A DNA stretch of 64,000 nt from Dicaeum eximium (Eukaryota; Chordata; Aves; Passeriformes; Dicaeidae), in assembly GCA_013396995.1 (NCBI GenBank), contig VWZP01007503.1, positions 97,486 to 161,485 of the forward strand, given 5' to 3'. Below the pieces are notes generated by a model. That model was given only the letters and a program-made list of their open reading frames with translations, was not told the origin of the DNA and made no database searches. The stretch's first letter is position 1, and the number at the start of each line of letters is the position of its first letter. A program made the translations under genes and the position numbers. Shown here in pieces: positions 22,825 through 33,140 of the stretch.

Positions 22825-24610
22825 TTCCTCCTGAGAAAGAAAGCATAGTTAGACAATTAGACAGGCACAGAAAGCCATGTGGCTTTATTTCTTCACCCAG
22901 CATCTCTTGCCACTTGAGTTTTTTGTCTCTGTTACAAGAAAATACATGAAGGAAAAAAACGGTGTCTGAGTGGGAGTTATCACCTTCAAAGTATTGGCTT
23001 AAGACCAGATGAAACAAGGTTTGCTTGTGACCTACATAATTCTGGCCTAGATCTCTGGTCCATAGAATGGAAAAAACTTACTTCATGTTAAAAGGCTCTA
23101 GGCCACTGCAAACATCTTGTCTTTTTGGTGTTTCTCGTATGTTTAGCTTCCTTTGCTTTCTGTTTTCAGCTTTCATCTCTGAAACACCTTTTCAGGGCAG
23201 TCCCCTCACTAATGGCACTAAAATTGCATTGCTGATGTATAGTGAGGTAGGACAAGGCTGGTAATGGGGACTGTAGGAGAAGGGAGTTGTTATGGGAAGT
23301 GTTGGAAAGTTTCACCTAAAATAGCTGGGATTAGGTGTCTCTGTCATCATAGCATGGTTCTCAAACTGCATTATCCTACCTGTACTCTCTGCCTTGCTTC
23401 TGATTCCTCTCTGCACAAATCCAGAGAAAAGTCAGGCCTAATGCATCCCTCTGCATCACAGTGGCCATTTCTGACAAATTATGGATACTGGGTTTGGAAA
23501 GCTCATAGGACCTGTGGAGAAAGGAAGAGAGGAGGAAAGGATGATTATCAAACATATCTTTTGGATCTCTTTTTCAGGGAGAGAGGGAGGGGCAAAGGGA
23601 GGAGAAGGACAGAGCAGCCACAAAGGAGAGTTCTGATGCTAGTTTATTTAAAAAGCAAAACACAGAAAGATTAGGGTTCCTATGGCAACTAGCTACCAGC
23701 AGAAGCACCTCAAGGATTTGGGGAGGAGTGGGGGGAAGGATGGAGTGGTTAAGTACAAGGTTCTAACATTTTGGATGGAAAAGGTCTTTTCCCAGCTGCA
23801 GCAGCATTCTCTGCTTATTTGCTGAAGAACAACATTTATGTATGAATGTGTTCTCAGCACCAGAGGCAGAGGACATGTTCTCCATGTTAGTTGAGTGAGG
23901 CCTTGAAGTGAAAAGGAATTGTTTTATTGACAGTCCTGTCATGTTCCCTCTCTGAGGAGTCTGAAGGAGAGGAGTGAGAGATGGCAGATGATGAGGGGAA
24001 GATGGAGGGAGGTTAGAAGCTGAGTGGCAAGTGCAGAAGGGACACAAGTTTGTGGATATGATATCTAGCTCTGTCCCCTGTTCTGCAAGGCCATATGAGC
24101 CACATCCCTTCTCCTAGGTGTGAGAAAGGTTGTAGAGCAACTTTCTTCTCTGGCCTTCAGACAATGCCATTTCAACAAAATCAGAGAGGATAAATGCATG
24201 TACAAGCAGCAGAAATCTTTAAAATGTCAGTTTTGTCTGGCTTTTAAAACAAATATTATTTTATCCAGTGCTGTAGTAGCTCCAAGAGCCTGGGTGCTTG
24301 TATTTGTTCTCTGCTTGATGCCAGACCTCTTGCTGAGAACAATATCTCTCACCAGGTATTGTGGTTTTTTCATTTGAATTTGAAATGCCCAATCATGAAG
24401 TCATTTGAATCTGGAAGTAAGGGTAGGATGAAGGAGGTTAAGTATAGCTTCTGTTTACATCAACACAGTACAGGAAAGAACCATCTTTATGTGACCTCAC
24501 TTGTTTGTATTGAAGGTCCTACTGAACAGTCCTTTGATCAACCCCAACCCTGGGAGGTTGATTGAGTGATTTTCTTAATTGGGTTTTGTCTGTTGATGTC
24601 ACTTGCTCTC

Positions 24611-24624
24611 TTTTTTTTTTTTTT
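24611..24624. repeat. Poly(T) run of 14
   Basis: Fourteen consecutive T with no recognisable retrocopy on either side. Treated as simple sequence. Confidence 0.85.
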
Positions 24625-25184
24625 AATAACTTATTATAATCATGCCCCTCTGTCTACTAAAAAATCCTCTACACTTCACATTGAGAAAGAATTGTATTTG
24701 TCCTTTGCATCTGTTGGTTGGCACAGCTTTCATCAGAGCTCGTGTTACTGCTGAGCAGTGGACACAAGGAAGTGTTCCCTGCTCATCCTGGGCTGTGCAC
24801 ACACAGACATGTTCCAGCTTGTGCTGCCAAGGGTGAGAGAGAGAGAGTTTGTCAATCAATCTGCAGGTGAAATCTGAAATCAGGCTAATTTCAGTGTTCA
24901 TGGGGTAAATTGCAAGTTGTGAGCTTGTCCCACCAGAAAGAGTTGCTGTTTGGGTTGTGTGATAGAGTTCCATGAACATGGGCTATCCTAGCATTATATC
25001 ATTCCATACCAGGAGAGCATTTGTGCAGCTCATTTCTGCATAAGTGAGATGTGTGTGGGGCTTATAGACAGACAAATAGCACAGGAGGATGAAGGGGCTT
25101 CAGTTGTGATCAGAAAAAGGTATGTCCAAAATTTTAATAGGTCATAGCTATTAATAAGAGTAACAATCCCACTACTGTTATAAA

Positions 25185-25775
25185 TGGAGATGGTGAATGG
25201 GGAAGGAAAAATTTAGGAGATGGGAAATATGCAGTAACATGATGAAGGGAGATAGGCTGATGTAAGAACCTGAATAGAATTCAGGAAAATGAAATTCGAT
25301 GAGGAGGTTTGAAACTGGGGCGGGAGGAGAAAGGCACAATAGGTGCTGTGTGGGTAGGAATGAAGTGAGGGGAGTGGGAACTGAGCAGGATAAAAGGGGA
25401 AGGGAGGAATGGTTAGTGGAGAAAATGAACAGGGCAAGGAAGGTTGGGATTTGTAAGGCAATGGGAGGGAGGAGATTAAATGGAGAAGGTGGAAGAAGGA
25501 AGGCAAACAAAGAACATAAGTGTAACGAGGATACTGAATTAGAGAGGTGTGGGGATGGATCTAAAAGGTGAGAGCAGGGAAAGGAGGAGAAAATGTTCTA
25601 TTACCTAGGGAAAGCAAAGGGTTTGAGAGAGAGAGAGCACTAATTTTAAAGGGGAGGAGTAGAAGGGAGTAGACACCAAAAACCTCAGAAAAAAAGTAGA
25701 GCTATAAAACAAAAAACAACAAAAAGGTGAGAAAATAAAAGAAGAAAGCAAAAAAAGAAAGAACCCCTAAGGGAG
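25185..25775. repeat. Long purine-rich (GA-type) strand-asymmetric tract
   Basis: For about 590 bp the + strand is dominated by A and G; a sample line (25441-25500) is about 80 percent purine by count. Words such as GGGAGGGAGGAG, AAGGAGGAGAAA and a short GAGAGAGAGAGAG run recur without a fixed unit. The tail (about 25680-25770) shifts from GGA-rich to A-rich. Long polypurine tracts can form triplex (H-) DNA and often look protein-like by accident: the minus strand reads as Pro/Ser/Leu-rich frames (25178-25510 and 25213-25506) and the + strand as an Arg/Glu/Gly-rich frame (25299-25571). Neither should be annotated as a gene. Confidence 0.75.
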
Positions 25776-27404
25776 AGTGTGTTACTTTTCAGACACAGCA
25801 CCTTCAGAAACTCCTCAGATACACAGGCTCCTGTGAGCTCCCATGTAAGCTTACCTTTGTGTTTCCCCTGATCTCCCTGATGGAAGTGGGCAGCCTTTGT
25901 CAAAGGAAATGAAATCTCCACAGCTACAGGGTATGACTGTCCAGATGACCTAACAAAAATGCCCTCCACACTGCCTCTGCCTGTATATTTGCTACATAAA
26001 TTTAGGGTGAGGACACAGTTTAATTCCAGTTTCTAATGCCTTCCTGCTGTTCAGAGAATACCCTTAGTGTATGTAGCACTGGGTAGTAGGCATGTTTTTG
26101 AGTAACTTGTTTAATAAAGATTTTATTTTAGTGGTAGCAGCAAATGCTGTCCTCAAGAAGCAGATGTGGACTGTGTATCTTGAGTGGCTAACAGATGAAA
26201 GTGTACAGTGCAAATAATGCTCAGAATTGTCCTGTGATCAAAGCCTGAGCTATCTTTAAAGGGAGCCTGCTGTCATTCTCCTGCATATCTGCTCTGCCCT
26301 GGAACAGCCATGACAATTTGTGACAGGCAGAGTTAGAGGGAAATTCCTGTTAGCTCGAGCTGCCCAGCCAGGATTGCCAAAAACCAGGGGGATGCATGGG
26401 ATTCTCCTGCAAATCTGCAAGATTTGTTCTTGCAGCAAGAGATGTGCCTAGAAATGCTACCACTTCCACACCAGACTTCCAAGGATCTTGTGCTCTGAAT
26501 GAATTCATGAGCATAGCCTGAGGCACACTATTTCTCCCTTGTTCTGGTCTGCCTGCAAAACAGCATTTTAAGGGAAGCTGGGATGCCTACCCCAGGCACT
26601 CATTTGTGGCTGAACTCTGTCAGAGAGAGGGAAGCACCAAACACATGCTCTGATTTGTAAGCACCATGAAGGAATTGTTCTAGAGGGGGTGGCAGCCATT
26701 CAACCACTCTCGCCACCAGGCCTTTTATAAATTTTTCATTTACAGTCAAAGATTGAGTCAACAGAGTAAGTGGTGGATGGGGTGAGGCCTCAGGGATCTT
26801 CACTGAGACAGAATCTGTCAGGCTGTGTGTAGTTTAATAATGGCATGATGATGTTTCTAAGCAAGGCTTCACTTTCCCAGGGTTAGTTTCAGCCTATCTG
26901 ATATCTCACCTTGCCTCTCTTGATCTCCAATTAGATTTTCTTCTGCAATTGTCACCATTGTGAGCATCACTCCTTTGACTTAGGTTTTCATTGGGAAATG
27001 ACTTTTTTCCTTTCATCTGGAAACTTTCCACTCCTGTTTCCTGTGTATGCTCTACACTAGAATTCTCCATTAGCAGTAACTTCTGGGTGCTCAGCCCACT
27101 TTGAAATAAAATATGTTTCCATATTAAAGTTGCACCTGAAGTGCAGAATTTCAGTGGTAAGCTGAACATAGGTGGAAATCAATCACATCATTGGCTAGTG
27201 TACAGAAAAATGCTTTTCTGCCTGTGTGAGGGATGCAGGCTTGTATGCCTGTCAAAAAACCCCAACTCTTCTGTAATTTTTGAAAGCATAGGAGAAAAAC
27301 ATTAGACATGTAAAACCAAAAATAAGTGGGGAGCAATAAAGAATTGGATTGGGACTATGTTGATCATTGAATCTTGTTTCTGTAATTGCAGGTAACCATA
27401 ATTG

Positions 27405-27463
27405 AAAAGGATTGGATTTTAAAATTGATTTCAAAAGGATTGAATTCAAAAGGATTGAAAAGG
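27405..27463. repeat. Degenerate array of AAAAGGATTG-like units
   Basis: AAAAGG recurs at 27405, 27433, 27448 and 27458; the first three copies continue as ATTG. Spacing is irregular (28, 15 and 10 bp), so this is a decayed cryptic repeat, not a clean satellite. Confidence 0.6.
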
Positions 27464-28264
27464 AAAGGGTTGGATCAGGATTTATAGGGGGAAAAAACTC
27501 TAAACTTTCTGGTATCTAAATTTTTAAGGAACTCTCACATCCCTGAAATAAAATCAAGCCCTCTAGCACAGCATTTGAAAAATTCTCCTGTGCTGCATGC
27601 AACCATCAAGTGAGATGTCAGACATTGCCAGTTCCCTGGGTCCCTGCTGGAGTGGGAATTTGGTAGTGAAAATACCTGGTGATCTTGGGGAAATACACAG
27701 GGCCATCTGTTGTAAGGAAAGGTGGGAAAATCTCCAAGGTTTCTGCTAACCTGAGCTTGTGGGAAAGGCATTGCTGACCTCAGGGTGGTGATTGATTTAG
27801 TCACAAGTGTGTGAGCAAGACACCAGTCAAGCAGCTGAGGGTTTGATGTAGTTAATAGTGCCAGTGCTCAAATAGTAGATATTTTTTGTAAGGAGGTCAA
27901 TCAGTGCAGAAATTAAAGGAATCCAAGATGTTATTTCTAGCCCGACACCCACTAAATCTATTAAAGTAAGCCAAGATTTATAAAGAAGGTTAATTTGTTC
28001 TCTTACACAATCTCAAAATAATAGCATAATCTAGTGAGACTCCAAGCACTGATCCCTGCTAAATTGTCTCCCACACTTTTGGTGATGTTAACTGCTTTGT
28101 ACAGTGTAGCAAAGATGGGAAAGGTCAGTTGTTCTCCACCTGATCCCTGTCTTTTGGCTGATGTAAAGGGAGCCTGCATATTTTCTCCTGTGGGTGGGTT
28201 TTATCTGTCCCCAACTGGTATTAGTGCAGCTGATGTAAAACCTCTATCAACTTTATTGTGAGTG

Positions 28265-28289
28265 CTGCTGGTTTGTGTTGAACCAGCAG
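28265..28289. repeat. Perfect 9-bp inverted repeat with 7-base loop
   Basis: CTGCTGGTT (28265-28273) and AACCAGCAG (28281-28289) are exact reverse complements around a 7-base spacer. The stem is too short for a microRNA precursor and there is no adjacent T run, so no RNA gene is claimed. Confidence 0.7.
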
Positions 28290-29519
28290 TCTTGTTTTGG
28301 GTAAATTCGCTTGTTTGTTTTGGACATTAAGTATTCAAAGCGTCCATTTTAGTGGGTACTTTTTTGGCCAGTGAGAGGAAAAACTGAAAGCTTTTATTCT
28401 TTGTTTCATCCATAGAGTGTTTGCTCTCCTGCACTGACTAGGTAAGCAATTTTATAAGAAGGAGGGTTTTTTTTTCCTTTTGCTCCTGATGCAGCTTTTC
28501 TTGGTAGCTTCAAGCTACAAGTTTAAGATGAAGCCTCCATGTTATGCAGATTTCTGGAGCTTTTTTAAGAAAAAGTCCTCCTCCCACTCCTCAAAGTTGT
28601 GTGGCTTTGTACCACTGTTCTTGCTGTGTGCAGGCTGCCTGTAACAGAGCTGCATGGAGGCTTGGCTTAGGTTCTCTGCTTTTTTCCCTTCCCTGAGGTC
28701 AGAGATACTGCTGCTGTGTCGTGACTGGACACTGTCTGTGGGTGAGAACACACAGTGCCAGATTTTCTCTATTTTGGTATTTGATTGAGGATTAGAACAA
28801 ACAGTTGTTTATTTTCATGCTGCTGTACTCCTGCAGTATAAAATGGCTTTCTGAAAGAAAATGAGAAAGTCCTGAGGGCATCTATGAGTTCATCAGCTCT
28901 GAAACAGGAGGTGGCTACTGCAGGGACAAAGGCAGTGCCAATACCTTGGCATGTGCTGGGGCAAATACTTTCCTGCAGCTGCTTTCCTCAGGAGGAGAAA
29001 TTTTAAACTGCTCCTTGCCTTATTTGTACTGGTTAAGCTTAGTGAGTGAGCCTATCTTAGTGTTTCTAGATGGAAGGCACTAAGAATTTCGCAAAATAAA
29101 AATTTTATGTTAGGGAGAAAAAAATATCAACTTGATCTGCAAAGTCCACCTGGATACAATGAATAAGACAAAAAGAGATAAACATCTGCTCCAATTTGGG
29201 AGCCGGTGATTTTGGAGCCTACCCCATGTTGGGTTAGCTTTTTGTCAAAGGAGGAGAAAATGCACTGAGAGGCAGGGTTGGGAAGTGGGGGAAAGCTGGG
29301 CAGGGGGGTGAACCTGCCAAGAGTCTGGGTGAATCCTGCAAAGGTAATTTCTGTACTGCAGCACTGGAAAAGGCTCTGGGGAGGGTCAGCACCAAGCAGG
29401 TGCTCACCATAGGGGAGCTGCATGGAGTCTCATACTTCCTTTGGTGATGGGCCAAGCTAGACTCGGGTTTTTCCTGCTGGAAGCCGACCTCTGGAATGTC
29501 TGGTGAAGGAGAGGTCAGC

Positions 29520-29863
29520 AGGTTGCCCCAGAAGTGTCAGAACCAGCCAGAGATGAGGCTGGAGGCTTTGCTGCTGAGTCAGTGCCCGAGCCTCCTGGCA
29601 GCCATGCAGAGGCAGCTGTGCTTCCCCTGCACTCAGGACTGACAGCCTTCACCCTTGGAGCTCAGAGCATGAGCACTTGGGCTTTGCAGAGCTACCTGGG
29701 GCTTAGTGCAGCTGAGAGCTTGGTGTTATCCTCTGGCTTGCTCCCACGTGCTGTAGTCAGCAGAGATCTGCTCATGACCCTTTTCAGCCCTATTGACCAA
29801 GACCCCATCACCAGATAAATATTTGGAGCTTCATAGTTGCTGAAAGAAAAAAAAAAAAAAAAA
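29520..29863 (+). other. Possible poly(A)-tailed retrocopy, origin unknown
   Basis: A GC-richer segment with a 94-residue open frame (29534-29818) is followed at once by GATAAATA and then a 17-base A run (29847-29863). GC-rich body, open frame, A-rich signal-like word and A tail are what a processed retrocopy would leave. I do not recognise the product, the tail is not preceded by a canonical AATAAA, and I found no target-site duplication. A chance A run beside ordinary DNA is equally likely. Confidence 0.2.
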
Positions 29864-30139
29864 GAAAAAAGGTTTTTAAACTGCTTTGCAAACTGTGCCA
29901 AAGGTTTCATCAAGTGTATATTTTTAGCATGTCATAAAAATATAAAGCCCCACTCTTATTTTTATCCCTTCAATCTCTGCAGAATTAATTGAAGGCATTT
30001 TACCTTGCTTTCCTTTTCTTTCCTGACTTTGAGAAATTAGCTAACTTTAGACCTCAGGAGGGAAGGTATCATCAGATGTTGGCAAACGCTGGCCATGTTG
30101 TGTGTCTATTTATAGTAAGTGTGTGTCGAACCACCTTGT

Positions 30140-30360
30140 CGTTCTTTTTTTAGCATCAGCTGGACGAGCACAGCTATCAATTATCCACAAAGCTAATGAT
30201 AATACACAGGGAGCTATGTAAAGCAGGTGCTCAGAGGCAAGGGAAAAAGGGGGAGGTAGGAGACAGGACACGGAGAATGAGGTTTTAGGAACTGAAAAAA
30301 AATCTCTTTGCTCAGCCTGAAAACCCTAATTATCTGTAATAATTAGTAATAACAGGGGTG
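30140..30360. promoter_or_regulatory. Candidate enhancer-like block with clustered homeodomain sites
   Basis: Several TAAT/ATTA cores lie close together: ATTA 30180-30183, TAAT 30194-30197 and 30200-30203, TAATTA 30327-30332, TAATAATTA 30337-30345 and TAAT 30347-30350. TAATTA is the palindromic-type core of many homeodomain proteins. The clustering resembles conserved enhancers near developmental genes. TAAT is common in AT-rich DNA, so only conservation could confirm this. Confidence 0.3.
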
Positions 30361-33019
30361 CCTCCACAAAGTCATTGTGACTGCTTTCAGCTGGTATGCC
30401 CCTCCCAAGCATTATTTCCCCCATTTATTTTCATTGTGTTGGCAATCAAGAGCAAGGGTTTTTTCTTCCTTTTTCTTTTTTCCTTTTTTTTCCTTTTCTT
30501 TCTTCCCTACTCACTTTGCTTTTAATATATCTTAAGCTGAGTGTTCTGCTTCCCCCTACTCTGTCCTGGGTTCTGATATTTGGGTTGGTAATAGCAGGTT
30601 CTAGTTTCCCTGTGAAAAACTGAGCCTCTGGTATTTCTCACGCTGGGAGATCACACACACGTTTGTTTCCTCTTTTGTCTCCATTCCAGAGAGGATTTTG
30701 CCTGTAAGAACTCAGGAGGGAGAAGGCAGGAAGTGAAGGGATGTCGTTCCACTTGCTGCCAGTGACAAAGCTGATTGTCAGCTATTCATCAATCTTTTTT
30801 TAATGCCTTGTCTTTGCTGCTTTCATCTCCAGGCAGGGAGAGCAGGACAGTGTGAACTCTGCTCTTGACAGCAGCTCAGGTTCTGCCACCATCTGCCACC
30901 TAATCCACCTCCAAGGAAGGGGCTGACGTTTGTGTGCATGTGTGTGCACACATGCCCTCCCCACCTCGCCATACATCATTTCAGCAGACTCACACTGATC
31001 AGCTCACCAGCAAGGTTTCTCTTCCAGGAATTAGCCTTTGATGATATTACCTCTTTTCTTCCTCCTGCTTTAGATTTCCCTGTTTCAGTTTGACACACTG
31101 GTGAGAGGCACTTCTCTGTTTTCTACCTAGCCTGGCTATCTGAGGTGTTGGACTTGGAGAATTTTTTTTTTTATTAATTTTCCTGGAAGTTATGAGTGTG
31201 AGATACATGGATTTCTTTTGCGAAAGCAGCAGGAAACAGAACAGGTGTAAAATGTCTGTGTCAGGCTCCTTGGATAGCTGGTAAGTGGGTTCTTGCAGGA
31301 ACTGTTGAATTTTAAGCTTGAAAAGCTTCATGATTTAATGTTTAATGACATAATGGCCAATCTTGTCCACAAGCACTGAAGGTGTTTCAAGATTTCTGAA
31401 CTCCTTTCTCTAATCCATGAGGAAAGGCAGTTCTCACCACACGTGATGCTGTCTATCTGCTGGTGTTTTTAGATGAACTGTGTTCAGCACTGTTCACTGA
31501 CTGTACTGGATCTTGTTCCTGTTCAGTACTGTGGACGTTCCGTGCTGTGGGAAGTGGCTTGAGAATTGAAATGGAAAAGCAAGAGGGGCTTTGGGAATGA
31601 TGGTGAGGGAGGGAAAGGTAGGCATTCAGAAAAGCCAGTTGTTTTACTTGCAATGACCTATTGTGCCATTTTTCTGGGCTGGGGTAATGAATGTTGGAAT
31701 TAACTTCTGGCAAACTGTATCTCTCTGTAGCGTTGGGTGGTTATTGCACTTGAATTTTGGGACTTCTTCCTCCTGAGTGCTCATGCATAACCCCTTCTTT
31801 GAAAGAGTCTCCACTGTACAAAAATTGGTCTTTTTCCTGGCTGAGGAGGAAGGAATAGTGCTTCCCTCAAAAGTTAACACAGTCTTGGGAAAGAGGTCTC
31901 TACCTCTGCAAGCAAGGGACCAGGAATTCAACCTTCCTGCAAAGCTGAGCAGAGCTGTGCTGTGTGATGCTGAGGGTTTGATTCAGGGCTGCCATCATCT
32001 GCAGGGGACGTCAGATTAGGCTCCAAGCTCTCTCTGATTCCTGGGAAGATCTGCTTTACTTTGTGGTTGTGTTTTTTTCGCCCCTCCATTTGCCTTTGCC
32101 CTGCCCTCTCCCTCATTGTCCAGGCACACACTAACGACAGGATATTTTTTGCCCGTGTGAGCATCACTCTGAGCTTGGAACAGAGGAACCCTGCCATTCA
32201 GTTGTCCTTCATTTCATCAAACACACTTAAAGCAAATTAAAAAAAGGAAAAAAACCCCAGTTTAATACTGAATAATGCTCACTAATTAAGAAAGCAAAAG
32301 AACTTGATTCAATTAATTTGAGGTAGGTTTCTGTACAAAACCTAGTTTATCAGCAACCTTTGCTAAGTGCATTTTATTTTTCTTGTAACAGAAAAAAATT
32401 ACCTTTTTGTTTCTGTAAGATTCCTTGTGGAGGTGTTAGAAGGGAGGTTTATAGTGTATTGATGTCTATTGGTGAAGCCTGAAAACTTCTCTCCCTTTGC
32501 CATTGACAAATAAAAGCAATTTTCTGCACTTCTAAAAGAGGTAATGGAATAATTCTCTATCTCCAAATAGCAATTTAATATTGATCTGACTAGGACAGAA
32601 TATTTCAAACAATTGATTAAAAAACTTGACTTTTGACTTCTAACCCAAGTTTCAGATTTTGTTTGGGATCATTTCCTGTTCACCAGACAGTTGCAAGCTT
32701 CAGGTTAATTTTGAAAGTGGGTTCTCCAGAACAAAGTAATGGTGGAACTGGCAGAGGTGTGTGATGCTCTGGTTTCATTTAGAGGATGTTATACTTCACA
32801 TTTTGCACTTGTCTGTGTAGTGAAAACAGCAGTGTGCCCACGGTGGAACTTGGCTTCTGAAGTCACATTCTTTTGTTAGAAAAATGTAATTTTAAGTGAA
32901 ATGTGTATCTCCAAGGCAATGGAAAAATTGTAATGAGAGCTGTGTGTGTGAGAATTGTTCTTAATTTTCAATTCCAAGTATTCAGAAGGTCCTCTTTTTC
33001 CTAGTTGGTTTCTTTTTCA
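30361..33019. other. Unique non-coding sequence with a polypyrimidine tract
   Basis: No gene is recognised. A pyrimidine run occupies 30459-30508. The segment around 30760-30910 mixes homeodomain-like and E-box-like words and could be a conserved element, but I cannot support it further. The rest is AT-leaning with short open frames. Confidence 0.5.
30459..30508. repeat. Polypyrimidine (T/C) tract
   Basis: Fifty bases are made up of T and C. A TA dinucleotide comes soon after, not an AG acceptor with an open exon, so this is simple sequence and not a splice site. Confidence 0.85.
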
Positions 33020-33140
33020 TTGGAAAATATCTTCTAATGACTGCTAATTAATCCTGATGTGTAGCGGCCCTCTAAGATAAAAACAAAAGCTCCTTTCACT
33101 GCTGAGACATCTCTAAGGAATTAGAAAACTCTCGCTCCCT
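33020..33140. promoter_or_regulatory. Candidate regulatory block with TAATTAATCC
   Basis: TAATTA (33045-33050) overlaps TAATCC (33049-33054), the latter being the core preferred by OTX/PITX-type homeodomains. A retained CpG (GCGG near 33064) and an AGATAA GATA-type core follow. This is a motif-level suggestion only. Confidence 0.22.

Larger units (their letters stand above)
21492..25184. other. Unique non-coding sequence with microsatellites and a purine-rich patch
   Basis: No gene is recognised. It holds a TATA/TGTA microsatellite (22796-22824), a purine-rich patch (about 23515-23620), a T run (24611-24624) and a short GA repeat (about 24832-24847). Confidence 0.55.
25776..29519. other. Unique non-coding sequence with small repeats
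   Basis: No gene is recognised. Contents include a short degenerate tandem array (27405-27463) and a 9-bp-stem inverted repeat (28265-28289). The sequence is otherwise ordinary AT-leaning DNA with stop-dense frames. Confidence 0.55.

Noticed and set aside
22682..23017. Minus-strand frame with an HTYIHTYIYA-type repeat
   Set aside because: The repeat residues come from the TATA/TGTA microsatellite at 22796-22824.
23355..23368. TGGTTCTCAAACTG, resembling the inverted-repeat end of hAT-type DNA transposons
   Set aside because: The match is only 14 bases, with no second inverted end or further transposon sequence nearby.
25178..25510. Pro/Ser/Leu-rich minus-strand open frames that look like a secreted or membrane protein
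   Set aside because: They are the translation of a long purine-rich tract. Two overlapping frames look equally protein-like, which points to composition.
28265..28289. Perfect hairpin considered as a microRNA precursor or terminator
   Set aside because: A 9-bp stem with a 7-base loop is far too short for a pre-miRNA, and bacterial-type terminators do not apply in a bird genome.
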